From contig CM037777.1 in the NCBI GenBank assembly GCA_021229015.1, positions 29,701,496-29,765,495 of the forward strand: a stretch of 64,000 nt of DNA. Direction: 5' to 3'. The position numbers and the translations under genes are program-made. A model generated the notes under the pieces. The model ran no database searches, was not told where the DNA came from, and saw nothing but the letters and a program-made list of their open reading frames with translations. The stretch comes from Solen grandis. Its lineage: Eukaryota; Mollusca; Bivalvia; Adapedonta; Solenidae. Shown here piece after piece: positions 25,775-36,302 of this stretch; the stretch's first letter is position 1, and every line of letters begins with the position of its first letter.

Positions 25775-26073
25775 TTACTGTTCACTACTACACCTGGGAC
25801 ACCTGAATTCATCACTGTCAGTCAGTGTCTCAATTTCTGTACAGAATTTCAGATGAACCCATTTATTACACACAGTACAACACCCCCAGTTCACAAATTT
25901 AATGCCATTGTCTAGCTTCAAAGCCTCTGGTTGGAATTTGCCACACACTGAACAACATTCTGTATCAATATATTCACTAGACTCTGTATTTACTTCAATC
26001 ACTGTCTTTTGTTTTCCTTTTTTTGCTGGACCTTTTCCTCTTTCTGAATTTAGTTTTGGACCTTTCCCTTTTT
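25775..26073 (-). pseudogene. C-terminal PHD-like zinc finger of the pogo-like transposase, detached
   Basis: The minus-strand frame begins in a lysine-rich linker right at the insertion edge (26073) and continues into a cysteine-rich domain ending with a stop at 25775. The order of metal ligands is C.VC, GCC..CNKWVH, C and FRCPRC, which fits a PHD-type finger. C-terminal PHD fingers are common in pogo/Tigger-like proteins of marine invertebrates. It has no start codon of its own and is best read as the end of the protein encoded at 27754-29310, cut off by the inserted element. Confidence 0.7.
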
Positions 26074-27757
26074 AGGACTTTCTGCCTAAAGCAGAAAGTC
26101 CTATTGGGTTTGTTATGTTTATTATTATTATTCTTTTCTTCTTCCTAACTAAACGCTTATTTTTATATGTTGCAATAGTCCTAGGACAATAATATTTTTA
26201 TGGCATATTAGTCACGTGAGGAAATTTTGATTTCAATGATTTTCAGCACCCTATGACGTCACATGACGTCACAGCTAAAAATAGTGAAAAATGGTGTTCG
26301 CGCTCTACAGCCGTCATTTACGGTCGGATTTTCTTCAAATTTTCACAGATGGTACATCTTGAATCAAAGGTGTGCATATCCTGTCAGCTAACCGAAATTC
26401 CGAAAGACCGAAGTTCTGTGGCTGAAATAAGATTCGAACATAAGACCGAAAATTTCATTTTAGGATTAAAGAGCTTCAGGATGAGATAGAAAGTTGAAAG
26501 TTGCACAGTTTGCAGTTCTGCAGAATTTCTACATATATTTTGAGTGGTGACGTCATATGACGTCATGTGACGTCATAGGCATACTTCTTAATTTTCATTT
26601 TAGGGCAATGATTTCGACATGATGCCAGTTGTTCAGAATAATGAAAATTTCAGAATTATGACAGTAAGGTATGTGCTTTTGAACAAAAGCATCTTCAGCA
26701 CCCTATGACGTCACATGAAGTCAGAGCTAAAAATAGTGAAAAATGGTGTTCGCGCTCTACAGCCGTCATTTATAGTCTGATTTTCATCAAATTTTCACAG
26801 ATGGTACATCTTGAAACTAAGGTGTGCATATCCTGTCAGCTAACCGAAATTCCGAAAGACCGAAGTTCTGTGGCTGAAATAAGATTCGAACATAGGACCG
26901 AAAATTTCATTTTAGGATTAAAGAGCTTCAGGATGAGATAGAAAGTTGAAACTTACACAGTTTGCAGTTCTGCAGAATTTCTACAAATATTTTGAGTGGT
27001 GACGTCATATGACGTCATGTGACGTCATAGGCATACTTCTTAATTTTCATTTTAGGGTAATGATTTCGACGTGATGCCTGTTGTTCAGAATAATGAAAAT
27101 TTCAGAGTTATGACAGTTAAGTATGCGCTTTTGAATAACAGCATCTTCAGCACCCTATGACGTTATGTGACGTCACAGTTTAAAATAGTGAAAAATGGTG
27201 TTCACGCTCTACAGCTGCCATTTATGGCCGGATTTTATTCAAATCTTCACAGATGGTATATCTTGAAACTAAGGTGTGCATACCCTGTCAGTTAACAGAA
27301 ATTTCGAAAGACCGAAGTTCTGTGGCTGAAATAAGATTCGAACATAGGACCGAAAATTTCATTTTAGGATTAAAGAGCTTCAGGATGAGATAGAAAGTTG
27401 AAACTTACACAGTTTGCAGTTCTGCAGAATTTCTACATATATTTTGAGTCTTGACGTCATATGACGTCATAAGCATACTTCTTAATTTTCATTTTAAGGC
27501 AATGATTTTGACATGATGCCAGTTGTTCAGAATAATGAAAATTTCAGAGTTACGACAGTAGAGTATGCGCTTCAGAACAAAAGAATTTTCAGCACCCTAT
27601 GACGTCATGTGACGTCAAAGATAAAAGAAGTCCATACGAAAAAAAAAAAAAGTAAAGGTTAGAGAATTTAATATATATTCTTTCTCACGGAATTAATCTT
27701 AATATTTTTCAATTTTAGCAGAAAGTCCTATCATTCGTATCAACGAATGAAATCTAG
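26074..27757 (+). mobile_element. Rolling-circle-like non-autonomous element (AGGACTTTCTGC family)
   Basis: The 5' end is a palindrome: AGGACTTTCTGC (26074-26085), CTAAA, GCAGAAAGTCCT (26091-26102). The second half is repeated near the 3' end (27718-27729). It is followed by a separate perfect hairpin of CATTCGT / ACGAATG (27732-27749, loop ATCA), then AAAT, then CTAG, then T. This end structure is that of Helitron-type elements, and the asymmetric placement of the inverted repeat is that of the Helentron/Helitron2 branch. It has no coding capacity. It inserted into the lysine-rich linker of the pogo-like transposase. Confidence 0.75.
26244..27620 (+). repeat. Tandem core of three 452-bp units plus a partial, rich in TGACGTCA
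   Basis: CAGCACCCTATGACGT recurs at 26244, 26696, 27148 and 27590. Each unit carries several TGACGTCA palindromes: usually two near its start, and two or three near its middle in a run such as GTCATATGACGTCATGTGACG. Open frames of about 78 codons recur in each unit but simply mirror the repeat. Confidence 0.9.
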
Positions 27758-29310
27758 TTTTTTTTGTTCTTGTTAACTTTATCAGTTTTGTCTTCATCAC
27801 TGTTTGTACACTTGACTTTTTTATTTATAGGACTGTCAACATGTTCATCTATAGTTTTGTCACTCTGTGAATACGGAGGATTAAACACCTTCCTTTTGCC
27901 TAACTTTAGTTTTTCCTTCTCAGTATGTTCCTTTTTCTTTTCTCTCTGTTTTTTCTCTTCTTCCAATGCTTTCTTTTTCTCATAGTAATTATCTTCTGTT
28001 ATTGCAGCTCCATATGGTGGCACAAAAGAACTCCTTTTTTTCTTAGGTTCTACATTTTCTTTCTGCTGTATAAAGTCATAAGATTTTTCTTGAAAAAGTA
28101 TTTTCACTGTCCTATTGTCCTTTCGTTCTTTTCTTGTTTCTTTTATTTCATGTTTGTTCTTATTAATAACTGGTGGTGTTACACAGGGGGCAGATGGATC
28201 AAATGGAAATATGCCAGTTTTCCTATAACCTGACATTATTGTACTGACAGTCATAGAATTTTGATATGCAGTACCTATTATCTGTGGCAAATCTTCCCTC
28301 ACTATCACGCGGTTGGGGTTACTGTGCAATAACTTATGGCATTCTGTGCTGAGACACCTTTTAAATTGGCTGAATACTGAAACATCAAGTGGTTGAAGAC
28401 AGTGACTGCTATGAGGGGGTAAAACAAACAAATGTATGTTCTCCTCCCTTGCAGTTTCAATAATATCATGTGTAACATGGGTGCAATGTCCATCATAAAG
28501 AAGTAAGCTAGGTCTTGCTGTTACATGATGAATAAAATGATTCTTGAAAAAATCTAGGAAAAGCTTTGAATTTGACCATCCAGTTGGTGATGACCTATAA
28601 ACTGTACCTTGAACACCATCAGATACGATTTCCTTTGATAAACGTTCACCTTTAAAGATAACATAAGGTGGAATGGTCTCACCTAGAGCACTTACAGCAG
28701 CTATTACAGTAGTTGTTGCAGATTTGCCAGATGTTACACAGTGAGGATTAGTTCCTACTTTGGCTAGAATCTTTGGGGGATTATGATCGAGAGAAATACC
28801 AGTCTCATCAATGTTCCAAATGAATTTAGGTTTATCTTTAATGTCATACTTGCCAAGTGTTCTACCAAGCTCAACAAAATATCCTGCCAACATTTCCTTA
28901 TTCACTGAATCATCTCTTGCCTTTTCTCTTTTTTTTGGATGAGTCATTTTCAGATCAGGAAACCTACTCAGAAAACCATAAAACCAGTGTTTAGTAGGCT
29001 CATTGTCCTTTCCAATGGCTTCAGACATGTTTTTAGCCATATCAATTATTTGCCACCTAGTAAACCCGTAACCAAGATGAGCCATTGTGATACAATGCTC
29101 TGCCAACATTTCCTCTTGAGCTGGTGTGAAAAATGTTGGGCCTCCTCGCTTCACATCAGATTTACCATTTGTGAGTCGCCAACGAAGAGTAGATTCTGGC
29201 AAGCCGTGTACTCTCGCAGCCTTTCTTATTGCCATTCCTTTCTCTTTAACATCTTGGTAGGCTTCTCTCATCATAAGGTACCCATATTTAGGTTTGTTTG
29301 TAGATGTCAT
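27754..29310 (-). CDS. pogo/Tigger-like DDE transposase
   Basis: The ORF has 518 codons on the minus strand and starts ATG MTSTNKPKYG. Residues about 10-50 form a pipsqueak-type helix-turn-helix (REAYQDVKEKGMAIRKAA, then GLPESTLRWRL). Residues about 60-130 resemble a CENP-B-type second DNA-binding domain. The DDE_1 catalytic core follows, with the three acidic residues visible at D168 (WNIDETG), D273 (LLYDGHCTHV) and D309 (LQPLDVSVF). The C-terminus is highly charged and lysine-rich. The catalytic region is uninterrupted, so the ORF may be recent. The stop codon TAG is formed by the CTAG end of the element inserted at 26074-27757, so the natural protein continued into the PHD-like domain now at 25775-26073. 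Confidence 0.9.
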   Translation of the reverse strand: MTSTNKPKYGYLMMREAYQDVKEKGMAIRKAARVHGLPESTLRWRLTNGKSDVKRGGPTFFTPAQEEMLAEHCITMAHLGYGFTRWQIIDMAKNMSEAIGKDNEPTKHWFYGFLSRFPDLKMTHPKKREKARDDSVNKEMLAGYFVELGRTLGKYDIKDKPKFIWNIDETGISLDHNPPKILAKVGTNPHCVTSGKSATTTVIAAVSALGETIPPYVIFKGERLSKEIVSDGVQGTVYRSSPTGWSNSKLFLDFFKNHFIHHVTARPSLLLYDGHCTHVTHDIIETAREENIHLFVLPPHSSHCLQPLDVSVFSQFKRCLSTECHKLLHSNPNRVIVREDLPQIIGTAYQNSMTVSTIMSGYRKTGIFPFDPSAPCVTPPVINKNKHEIKETRKERKDNRTVKILFQEKSYDFIQQKENVEPKKKRSSFVPPYGAAITEDNYYEKKKALEEEKKQREKKKEHTEKEKLKLGKRKVFNPPYSQSDKTIDEHVDSPINKKVKCTNSDEDKTDKVNKNKKN

Positions 29311-30035
29311 TTCAAAATTCTGAGAAAAAAAAATAATAGAGAATAAAGACTCATCTTACTGTAGTATTCTTTTATTTTTATAATCAAAATCTTTTTTTTT
29401 TTGTTTTTGTTTTTTTAAGTATAAACATTATTTTATTTTGTCTCGACTTTTTAATTATTTTTTTAAAAAATTATGACCCTTATCGCTTCCGTACGAAAAA
29501 AAAAAGGGAAAGCGCAGGAGTACCTTTCTATTTATATGACAAGATGGCGGGAATCAGCAGGCGATAGCAACTGGATACACATAAAGTTATTCACATCTAT
29601 TAATTCAACGGGGGAAAAAGGGAATTTTAAAACGTTTTAGTAGCGGAAAACAGTCTTAATACGTGTAATATTGATCTTTCTTTCGTGCAGGACGTAAACT
29701 CTTTGAACAGAATGAATAGACAGGTTGAATGGGAAAATAGGTCAGTGGGCGTGTTTATGAAAAAATAATTAGGATGACGAAATAATGTAAACAAAAATGT
29801 TTGACAGGTAATATTTTAACTTTCTTACCTTGCTTTGGTTCAGAGTAAGTCAAAATCACGAATTTTGCTTGAAATTTTTACGATAGCGTAAAAAAACGAC
29901 CAAACGATAGAAAATACACTTCCGGGGCGGAGTGCGCAAGATCACCGGACGCGCAAGATCACCGGACATGACAATACTGTATTACGGCAACAGACTATTT
30001 TACGTTTTGTTTATACCGCACTATGCGCATCCGAC

Positions 30036-30345
30036 GTGAAAATATCAAACAATCCATTTGATATCGGTTTTTTCGTCCAAAAAAAGAAGAAAAAAAAAAA
30101 AAAAAGAGACGAGGACAATAATAAACAAAAGGGTAAGGATGCTTCGAAAAAGCAATATGAAAAGACCAAGCAGAAAAGATCGTTTTGTCCTAAGTGGAAA
30201 GATGAGTTTAGTTGGCCAGACTTTGGTTATGTTTAATAAGACATTCAGAGAGTATGAAGGGAGTGGACAATTTCAGAATCGATAATCTAAAAATGCATTT
30301 TGAGTCTGAATCCCATAAGTCTAACCAACGAAACCATGACTGACC
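30036..30345 (+). pseudogene. Remnant of a ZNF862-like N-terminal zinc-finger region
   Basis: After a lysine-rich stretch, one frame reads KRSFCPKWKDEFSWPDFGYV before a stop. A shifted frame downstream gives NFRIDNLKMHFESESHK before a TGA. These two blocks, in this order, are typical of the N-terminal TTF/ZNF862-like finger of one group of hAT-derived proteins. The cysteine pair expected between them is not intact. It fits the hAT-like ends at 24932 and 31029. Confidence 0.45.
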
Positions 30346-31645
30346 ACTCACCAGCATTTTTTTTTGCATCCCCATACTGACAATTAACTTTTAACATGCA
30401 ATAGAATCAATGTGTGTTTGAACATGCAAAACAACACAAATATAACCTAAGAGAATAAAAATAAGTTCTACTTTGAATTCAATATATGATAATCTATATT
30501 ATCATACTGATTGTGTTCATTTTCAAAGTTGTTCAAATGGTTTGTATTGATACTTTTTATTGATTGTAAGTCAGTAATTTAATCAATGAATCAATAATAA
30601 AAGCTTAAATCTCATATTTTATCATATAGGTATCAGATTCAATATTCAAGTCATGAAGATATGGTCATACTTTATTCTCTGGTCATAAAAGTACCATAGT
30701 ATCACTATGATACCTTAATTAGACTAGAAAATTAAATGACCTAAGCTACATGACTAGAATATTAAGTTTCATACTTAATTTTCTTGTTATAAAGGTCTCC
30801 TACTTTTTTGTTTTTATTGGTATGTTCATTAAAAAATGCTTGAAATCGATTGATTTAAGTATGACTTGTATCATTAAACCAAACATAAGTGTAAAACAAA
30901 TAATATACATACTTTATGGGTATAATGTGTTTTACACTTTGGTCTAGTTTAGTTTAGGTCAGGTCTAGTAGGTTTTCCAAGTTACTGGACCACTGGTCCA
31001 GCTCTCAAAAAAGTAAGTGTCGAACCCTGCCCTGAAAGGGGAAAGAATTGCAGTAAAATTCTTAAAGGGGAATGAAAATTCCTGGGGTATTAGTTTCAAA
31101 CTGGGGGAATAATGCATGATTTTATAGATATTATCATGGGGGATGTAGCCAGTATTGGGCTAGAACTAAAGAATAAAAAAACAAACTTATTATGTATACT
31201 CATACTTAAAATTTTGTGTTTTTGGTTAATGATTAATGAAAATTGGACCAATTGAAGCACTATCTATTCTAGTCTTCTATTGTTCCAGTACATGCACATT
31301 GTACAATTCATCTTGACAATGTAATGCTTGAATATAAACAATATTTTTTTCGATTTAGAGCTTTGGATTCTTGATAAAATACATGGGCCACTGAAAACCA
31401 ATAAGTAAAACAGGCCATAAACAACATGTGAATTGCTGAAATACATGGGTTTCGCAGACAACAAAAGGCTGTTTCATGCAAGAATAATGTTTCGTAAATC
31501 TAGTTTATTTAGGTCTTATATGAGTAAGCCACAGGATTTCAAAAGGTTGGTTGTTCAACCTTTGTGCCTCTGTGCACTCTTGAGTCTTTCAGTGATTTAT
31601 CCATTTCAGTCTGTACCTAAATTTAATTGTTATCAAGATGAATTA

Positions 31646-32410
31646 AGCCCCAGTCCCACTAGACCTTACGACCAGCAAAGACCTCTCTACAACCGCTAGC
31701 GACCTCCAGTTGCAGGTAATCGTAAAAATTACCCATATGACAAGTTGACAAGTCGCTGGAAGTCGCCGGTGATCTGCATTAGTCACTGGTAGTCTTTTAC
31801 AGGTTGCGTGAACGATTTCAGTCATAGAGAGGTTGTTGAGCATGCACAACAACCACTGGCGACCTGTGCAGATCGCTGTGCAGATCGCTAAAGGTCTTTA
31901 AAAGGTGGTTGATAATCTTAAGACCATCGTACGAAGGTCTTCGACAATCTTTAACTGGTCATTGATGGTCTTTTCTACATTTTAGTCGCTGATGGTCTTT
32001 TCTATGTCGCGAGACCATCGTATGACTGTCAGTGACCTGACGCAAGACCAACAAAGACCTCTGGTGATCAATAGTGACCTCCCAGGACTACCTGCAAATC
32101 ATGCCTCCAAAAAAATTCCCAAAAGGAAAATTTAAGACAGCAAAACATTGCGAAAAGAGGCCGACGCAGAAGTACGAAATGAGGCAATGGTCTCGCGACA
32201 GGTCGTTGTTGATCATAGGACCTTCGCACGATCACTAGCAACTCGTCTTTTGATTATCAGCAACCTGTCGTATGATGGTTGCAGATACATATTTAAGTGG
32301 GACCGCCAAACATTCTTTTCAATTTAGTCGCTAACAATCGCTGATGATCGCAGGTTTTACAGGTCGCCGGTGGTCAATAGCGATCGTGGGCTCTAGTGGG
32401 ACTGGGGCCT
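31646..32410. mobile_element. MITE with GCCCCAGTCCCACTAG termini
   Basis: Terminal inverted repeats AG(G)CCCCAGTCCCACTAGA lie at 31646 and at the complement ending 32410. The dinucleotide TA flanks both sides (31644-31645 and 32411-32412). The interior of 765 bp is full of GACC / GGTC pairs (for example GACCTCTCTAC, AGGTCTTTAAAAGG, GGTCGCCGGTGGTC) and would fold extensively. It has no coding capacity. The TA duplication suggests Tc1/mariner-type mobilisation. The left neighbour 31030-31645 shows nothing recognisable. Confidence 0.75.
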
Positions 32411-32682
32411 TAGGTAATTCACAAATAAATGTCTGCAGAGCCCCAAAAATTGAATTAATTGAATTTTAAATATATTTTTATAAAAGAAAAGACATTATAG
32501 CAACATTTGTCCATGGGCCTTAAATTTTTATCTCACTGTACAAAATATATACCAGTATGTATAGTGTTGAAGTATTAATATTCATTTATGTTAAATACAT
32601 AATGGGCCAATTAAAAATTACATTCAAGTTTAAAATGTTAAACTTTAAGGTTATGTGAGATAACATGTTGTTTATATTTCAG

Positions 32683-32809
32683 ACTGCTGTTGACCTTGGA
32701 GGTCCAAGAAAGGAATTTTTCTGCATAGTTCTTCAAGAAATTCAACAGGAGTACTTTAATCCAGTTAAGGAGTGGTCAGATGACTATGAAGTCATTGGAA
32801 AGATAATGG
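32683..32809 (+). CDS. HECT ubiquitin-ligase gene, HECT N-lobe exon
   Basis: The exon lies between acceptor TTATATTTCAG (to 32682) and donor GTAAGG (from 32810). It encodes DLGGPRKEFF followed by a helix and YEVIGKIM, the characteristic start of the HECT domain, where the D.GGP.REFF block lies in the N-lobe. Length 127 bp. Its end phase fits the exon at 33839. Family knowledge places it after the region coded at 23286-24157. Confidence 0.8.
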
Positions 32810-33838
32810 GTAAGGATTTGAGCTGAATAAAAAAAAAAAAAGTGTCTTTATATAAATGTTATAGGGGCAGGGGTATAATGGAATCATTCTGTCCATCTGA
32901 CTCTGTGATCAAATACCTTTCATTGGGACTTGACTATGAGACAAAGTAGTCACCTGTGTCCTACTACTGGTACTAGCCGATACCATATGTTTTTCTGTTT
33001 TGTTGTTTTTCTCTTTTGTGTTTCATAAATTGTACCGAAATCAGCATAATAATGTAATTAATCAGTTAAATGCTGTTACTGTATACAATTTTGTAAGCAT
33101 ATCATCCAAGCTTTCAAAGACTAAATTAGTTCAAGTTGTCAAAATTTTGTGATTTACCAATTTTTGAGGACTGAGGTCCTATTTAATTTTATGTTGCCTT
33201 TTGTGCAAAACTCTTTCTTCAAAACTGGTTGGTTTTCTGAACTCTTAATTAAGGACAATTTATAACAATTGTTGCAGTAAATGTTTTTTGATTATGTTGA
33301 ATTAATATGATTTTTCCCTTTAACACAAAGGTTTTACAATATATTCCTTTTTCTGCAACTTATAATCCAACATTTGCATCGAAACTATCATAAAACAACT
33401 TTCATTAATGCCCTGATGCATACTGTATGTTTTTGGAATCTAGGCCCTTTTTTGTCTTTGTATATTTTTAAAGGCCCATGTTGTAATTAAATGTGTGGTA
33501 AAAGACTTTTCATTAAATGCACCTCCGATACACCTCGACTGGTGTATCGGAAACTCGTACTGTATCCATACTGTATGGATGGGCGCCGTATCGTGAACCG
33601 AACCGTTACTCGACAATTACGATTATATCGTTACACCCTTAATTATGAGTAAATACTCAGTTAAAACAAAATCTTTATCTAGAGCTCTGAAAGACCACAT
33701 AATGGTGTCAGTCAAATAGTAAAAATTAAATTTCGTGTTTTTTTTTTGTGTTTGTAGACAAGCATATTGAATATTTCCAAATAATACTTAACCATGAACT
33801 TGGGTTTTAGATATTCAGGACTATGATGTTTATTCTAG

Positions 33839-33975
33839 CACTCAGTATTCTATAAAATGGTCAACTGCCAAGAATACTATCTGCAGACCTGATAGAGGAA
33901 GTATTTAAAAGTGATGCACCAAGACAGTTTGTGAAAGACCTGAGATCTGGATAAGATTCCTTGGGATTATTTCAG
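33839..33975 (+). pseudogene. HECT gene exon with two in-frame stops
   Basis: The acceptor is TTTATTCTAG (to 33838) and the donor is GTAATG (from 33976). Read in the phase dictated by the previous exon, the translation contains NGQLPRILSADLIEEVF and then PRQFVKDLRSG, which fits the HECT N-lobe of this family. It is interrupted by TAA at 33853-33855 and TAA at 33952-33954. The combined length of this exon and the previous one is a multiple of three, so the phase call is firm. The stops imply a decayed gene copy, unless the exon is skipped or the sequence is wrong. Confidence 0.7.
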
Positions 33976-35173
33976 GTAATGTCATTCCCTAATGGACTTA
34001 CATCTACTCTAGAATTTCATTCTGAATCAGTTAGAGGTCAGCTATACATTTCACAACTTGTAAATTGCATGTGTGGGTGCATCCGCGGATTTTTAGAGGA
34101 GTTACGGCAATTGAAATGACACAATGTACGATTTCAGTGGAAGAAGTTACCTACCTTATTATTATATATATGGTCAGCAACGTACCGGGTATCTTTGTAT
34201 TTTGCATGCTTAAACTTACTTATTAAACAGTTTGTAGAGTCCAGAACTTTAGTATCCAACTGCCAAACTAAATCAAAGACATATACAGGTGTTTCAGATA
34301 GTGCAGTTTAGTCTATATGTAAAAATATGAATGTAAAATATGTAAAATACACATGTTTACATTTTATATGCAAACCAGAAATACTTCAAACAAATTTACC
34401 AAATCATTTTGCATACTATGCCAACTCCACCAACCTAAGTTTTATCTCAAACTTTTACCTATGTAAAAAAAGTCATGTGAAAATCCCTTGTATGTTTTAA
34501 CTAAAACAAAAAAAATCTGCATCCAGTGACTAGTTTTAAACTGCAGAATAGCTATTATGTCAATTCATATTGATAAAAAAAGTATTTTTCAGTATTGGCG
34601 GTCAGTATTTCTTTAGTTTGTACTTTTCTTAACCAAATACTCATAAGTATCCTTTAAGTACAATTTTAAAATTTAATCAATTGAAAATAATCAAATCGTC
34701 TCAAACATTTATTTATTGTTTCACCTCTAGAAGATATTGGCATGATACTAGACACCCAAGCTTTTCTGACACCAGGCTAACCAGTCCTTGAAACACCATA
34801 ATATGCAATCAGGTGCCAAACAAGGGGCTAAATCAAACAAAAGTTGACGGTTCTTAATCATTCTTTTAATAAAAAAAAGTTATTGCAAAATTGACTTCAT
34901 CTGCTTCCTAACTCATACAATTGTTGATGAAACTTTATCAGAATGTGTATATTTGTACAGTTTATTGGTCTAAAAGTTGTACCCATAGAGTAGGGGGAGC
35001 TATATAGGAATCACTTTGTCGGCCATCTGTCAGTCTGTATGTCCGTCCCGATGTTTTTGTCCGGACTGTTACTTTATTCACTGTATTCACCAAATTCAAT
35101 ATATATCATGAAACCATGCTCTTAAACAAGAATGCTATAAAGTATGAGGTTTGTCTCGACTATTTAATTTCAG

Positions 35174-35348
35174 CTAGCTAGACGTCTTCCTGTGTTTGTG
35201 CATCTTTTCACACCACAAACAGTGCCACTAACATTTAGAATGCTGGCAGTCCTGTTGAAGCCCAATTTTTCCGTGGATGGTTCTAACCAAAGAAGAGCTG
35301 AAAATGCTACCTATCAACAGTTCAATATGTACCTTAGAGAGGTTGCTG
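35174..35348 (+). CDS. HECT gene exon, N-/C-lobe junction region
   Basis: The acceptor is TTTAATTTCAG and the donor is GTAAGA (from 35349). The exon encodes RLPVFVHLFTPQTVPLTF, then LLKPNFSVDGSNQRR and YLREVA. The order matches the G2E3-like HECT proteins between the N-lobe and the catalytic C-lobe. It is open throughout. The introns on either side (33976-35173, 35349-36001) contain only AT-rich DNA; 35450-35830 is an old, degraded copy of the core unit seen at 16.4-18.1 kb. Confidence 0.75.
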
Positions 35349-36001
35349 GTAAGAACTCAAAAATAAAGTTTTTTTTTCTGTTCATCTTTTGTCCATCCAG
35401 TCTCCATGCGTCAGTTAAAATTTATTATAATGTACCATGACCAAGGGATTCTCTGTTGTCCAAGATTATTCAAACACTAGTGGGTGCAGCTTATTTGGCT
35501 GTAGGTAAAAGTTAATAAATCTGCTCCTTCAAAACTGCGTGCCTGATTTAAATTTAATGTGCTATAGATATTCCTTGGGTGAATCTATTAATGTTGCTAA
35601 CATTATTCCAATAGGTCTGCCACAAACAAGACCCCCAGGGACAGTGCTTATTAATTATGCATAGTATGTCTATGAAGAAAACTTAAAAAAATATTCTCAT
35701 TCAAAACTATTGCCCATAAAAAAAAATTTGGTACATATGCTCCAACAGTGACTTTATACTCATTCTGATCTGTCAAAAACTTGGCCATCAGGTAAGGGGC
35801 TTAGTTTCATTATGACCTATAGTTTAGATGCAATTCATGAATACTGTACATTAACTGGTTGCATCAGAGAATGAGGGCTTGGCATATAAGGGTTGTGTTT
35901 TACAAAAAAAAAAAAAAATATTTTTATTGTTATTATTGCCATTCAATTTTGTAATATGATATAAAGAATGTGTGTACACATATATGTATTTATACTTTCA
36001 G

Positions 36002-36264
36002 CTGGACGAAGGCAAAGTGTAAGCCTGAGCAATGTACTTAGATTTACGACTGGTGCGGAGGAGGAGCCAGTCCTTGGATTTGCCATCCAGCCCAGCTTAC
36101 ATTTTATTCCAGGGGGGCCTGGTCCATTTTTTCCATCTGCGAATACATGTTCGAACAGATTAAACCTACCTGTGGCCACACCTGAATTTTCTTTACCAGC
36201 TACAGAAGACCTGTTTAAAAATTTTGATCTTGCATTTTTAAATGCTTTTTTCGGATATGAGTAG
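36002..36264 (+). CDS. HECT gene last exon with catalytic cysteine
   Basis: The acceptor TATACTTTCAG ends at 36001. The exon completes the split codon from 35348 and ends with TAG at 36262-36264. It encodes the HECT C-lobe: LRFTTGAEEEPVLGF, then PSANTCSNRLNLP with the thioester-forming cysteine (codon 36148-36150), then a short tail ending FLNAFFGYE. A ubiquitin-transferring activity is expected for the family. This exon is intact even though an upstream exon has stops. No polyadenylation signal is obvious immediately downstream. Confidence 0.85.
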
Positions 36265-36302
36265 CAGACTTCTGTTAAGTGAGGGGTTCAGCACTGCTTA
36301 TT

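Larger units (their letters stand above)
25390..29967 (-). mobile_element. pogo/Tigger-like DNA transposon
   Basis: Inverted termini of the form GTCCGGTGATCTTGCGC are present twice on each side: left at 25390 (one mismatch) and 25592; right as the reverse complement at 29933-29950 and 29951-29967. The transposase gene is on the minus strand (27754-29310), with a detached C-terminal PHD-like piece at 25775-26073. The insertion of another element at 26074-27757 separates them. The exact boundary and TA target duplication could not be confirmed. Confidence 0.75.
24932..31029. mobile_element. hAT-like element with CAGGGTTCGACA ends, carrying nested insertions
   Basis: CAGGGTTCGACATTA at 24932 is matched by its inverted form TAAGTGTCGAACCCTG ending at 31029. 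Next to both ends are GGTGGTCCGG / CCACTGGTCC-type inverted sequences. These ends resemble the hAT families whose proteins carry a ZNF862-like N-terminal zinc finger, and a remnant of such a finger lies at 30100-30345. No matching 8-bp target duplication was found (TAACCCTG left, CCCTGAAA right). Within it lies the pogo-like element at 25390-29967. All of this sits in an intron of the HECT gene. Confidence 0.55.

Noticed and set aside
26253..26941. Two similar 78-codon + frames
   Set aside because: They are the same part of successive 452-bp repeat units, with no splice or start context.
27764..28233. Phenylalanine-rich + strand frames
   Set aside because: They are the opposite strand of the transposase's lysine-rich C-terminus.
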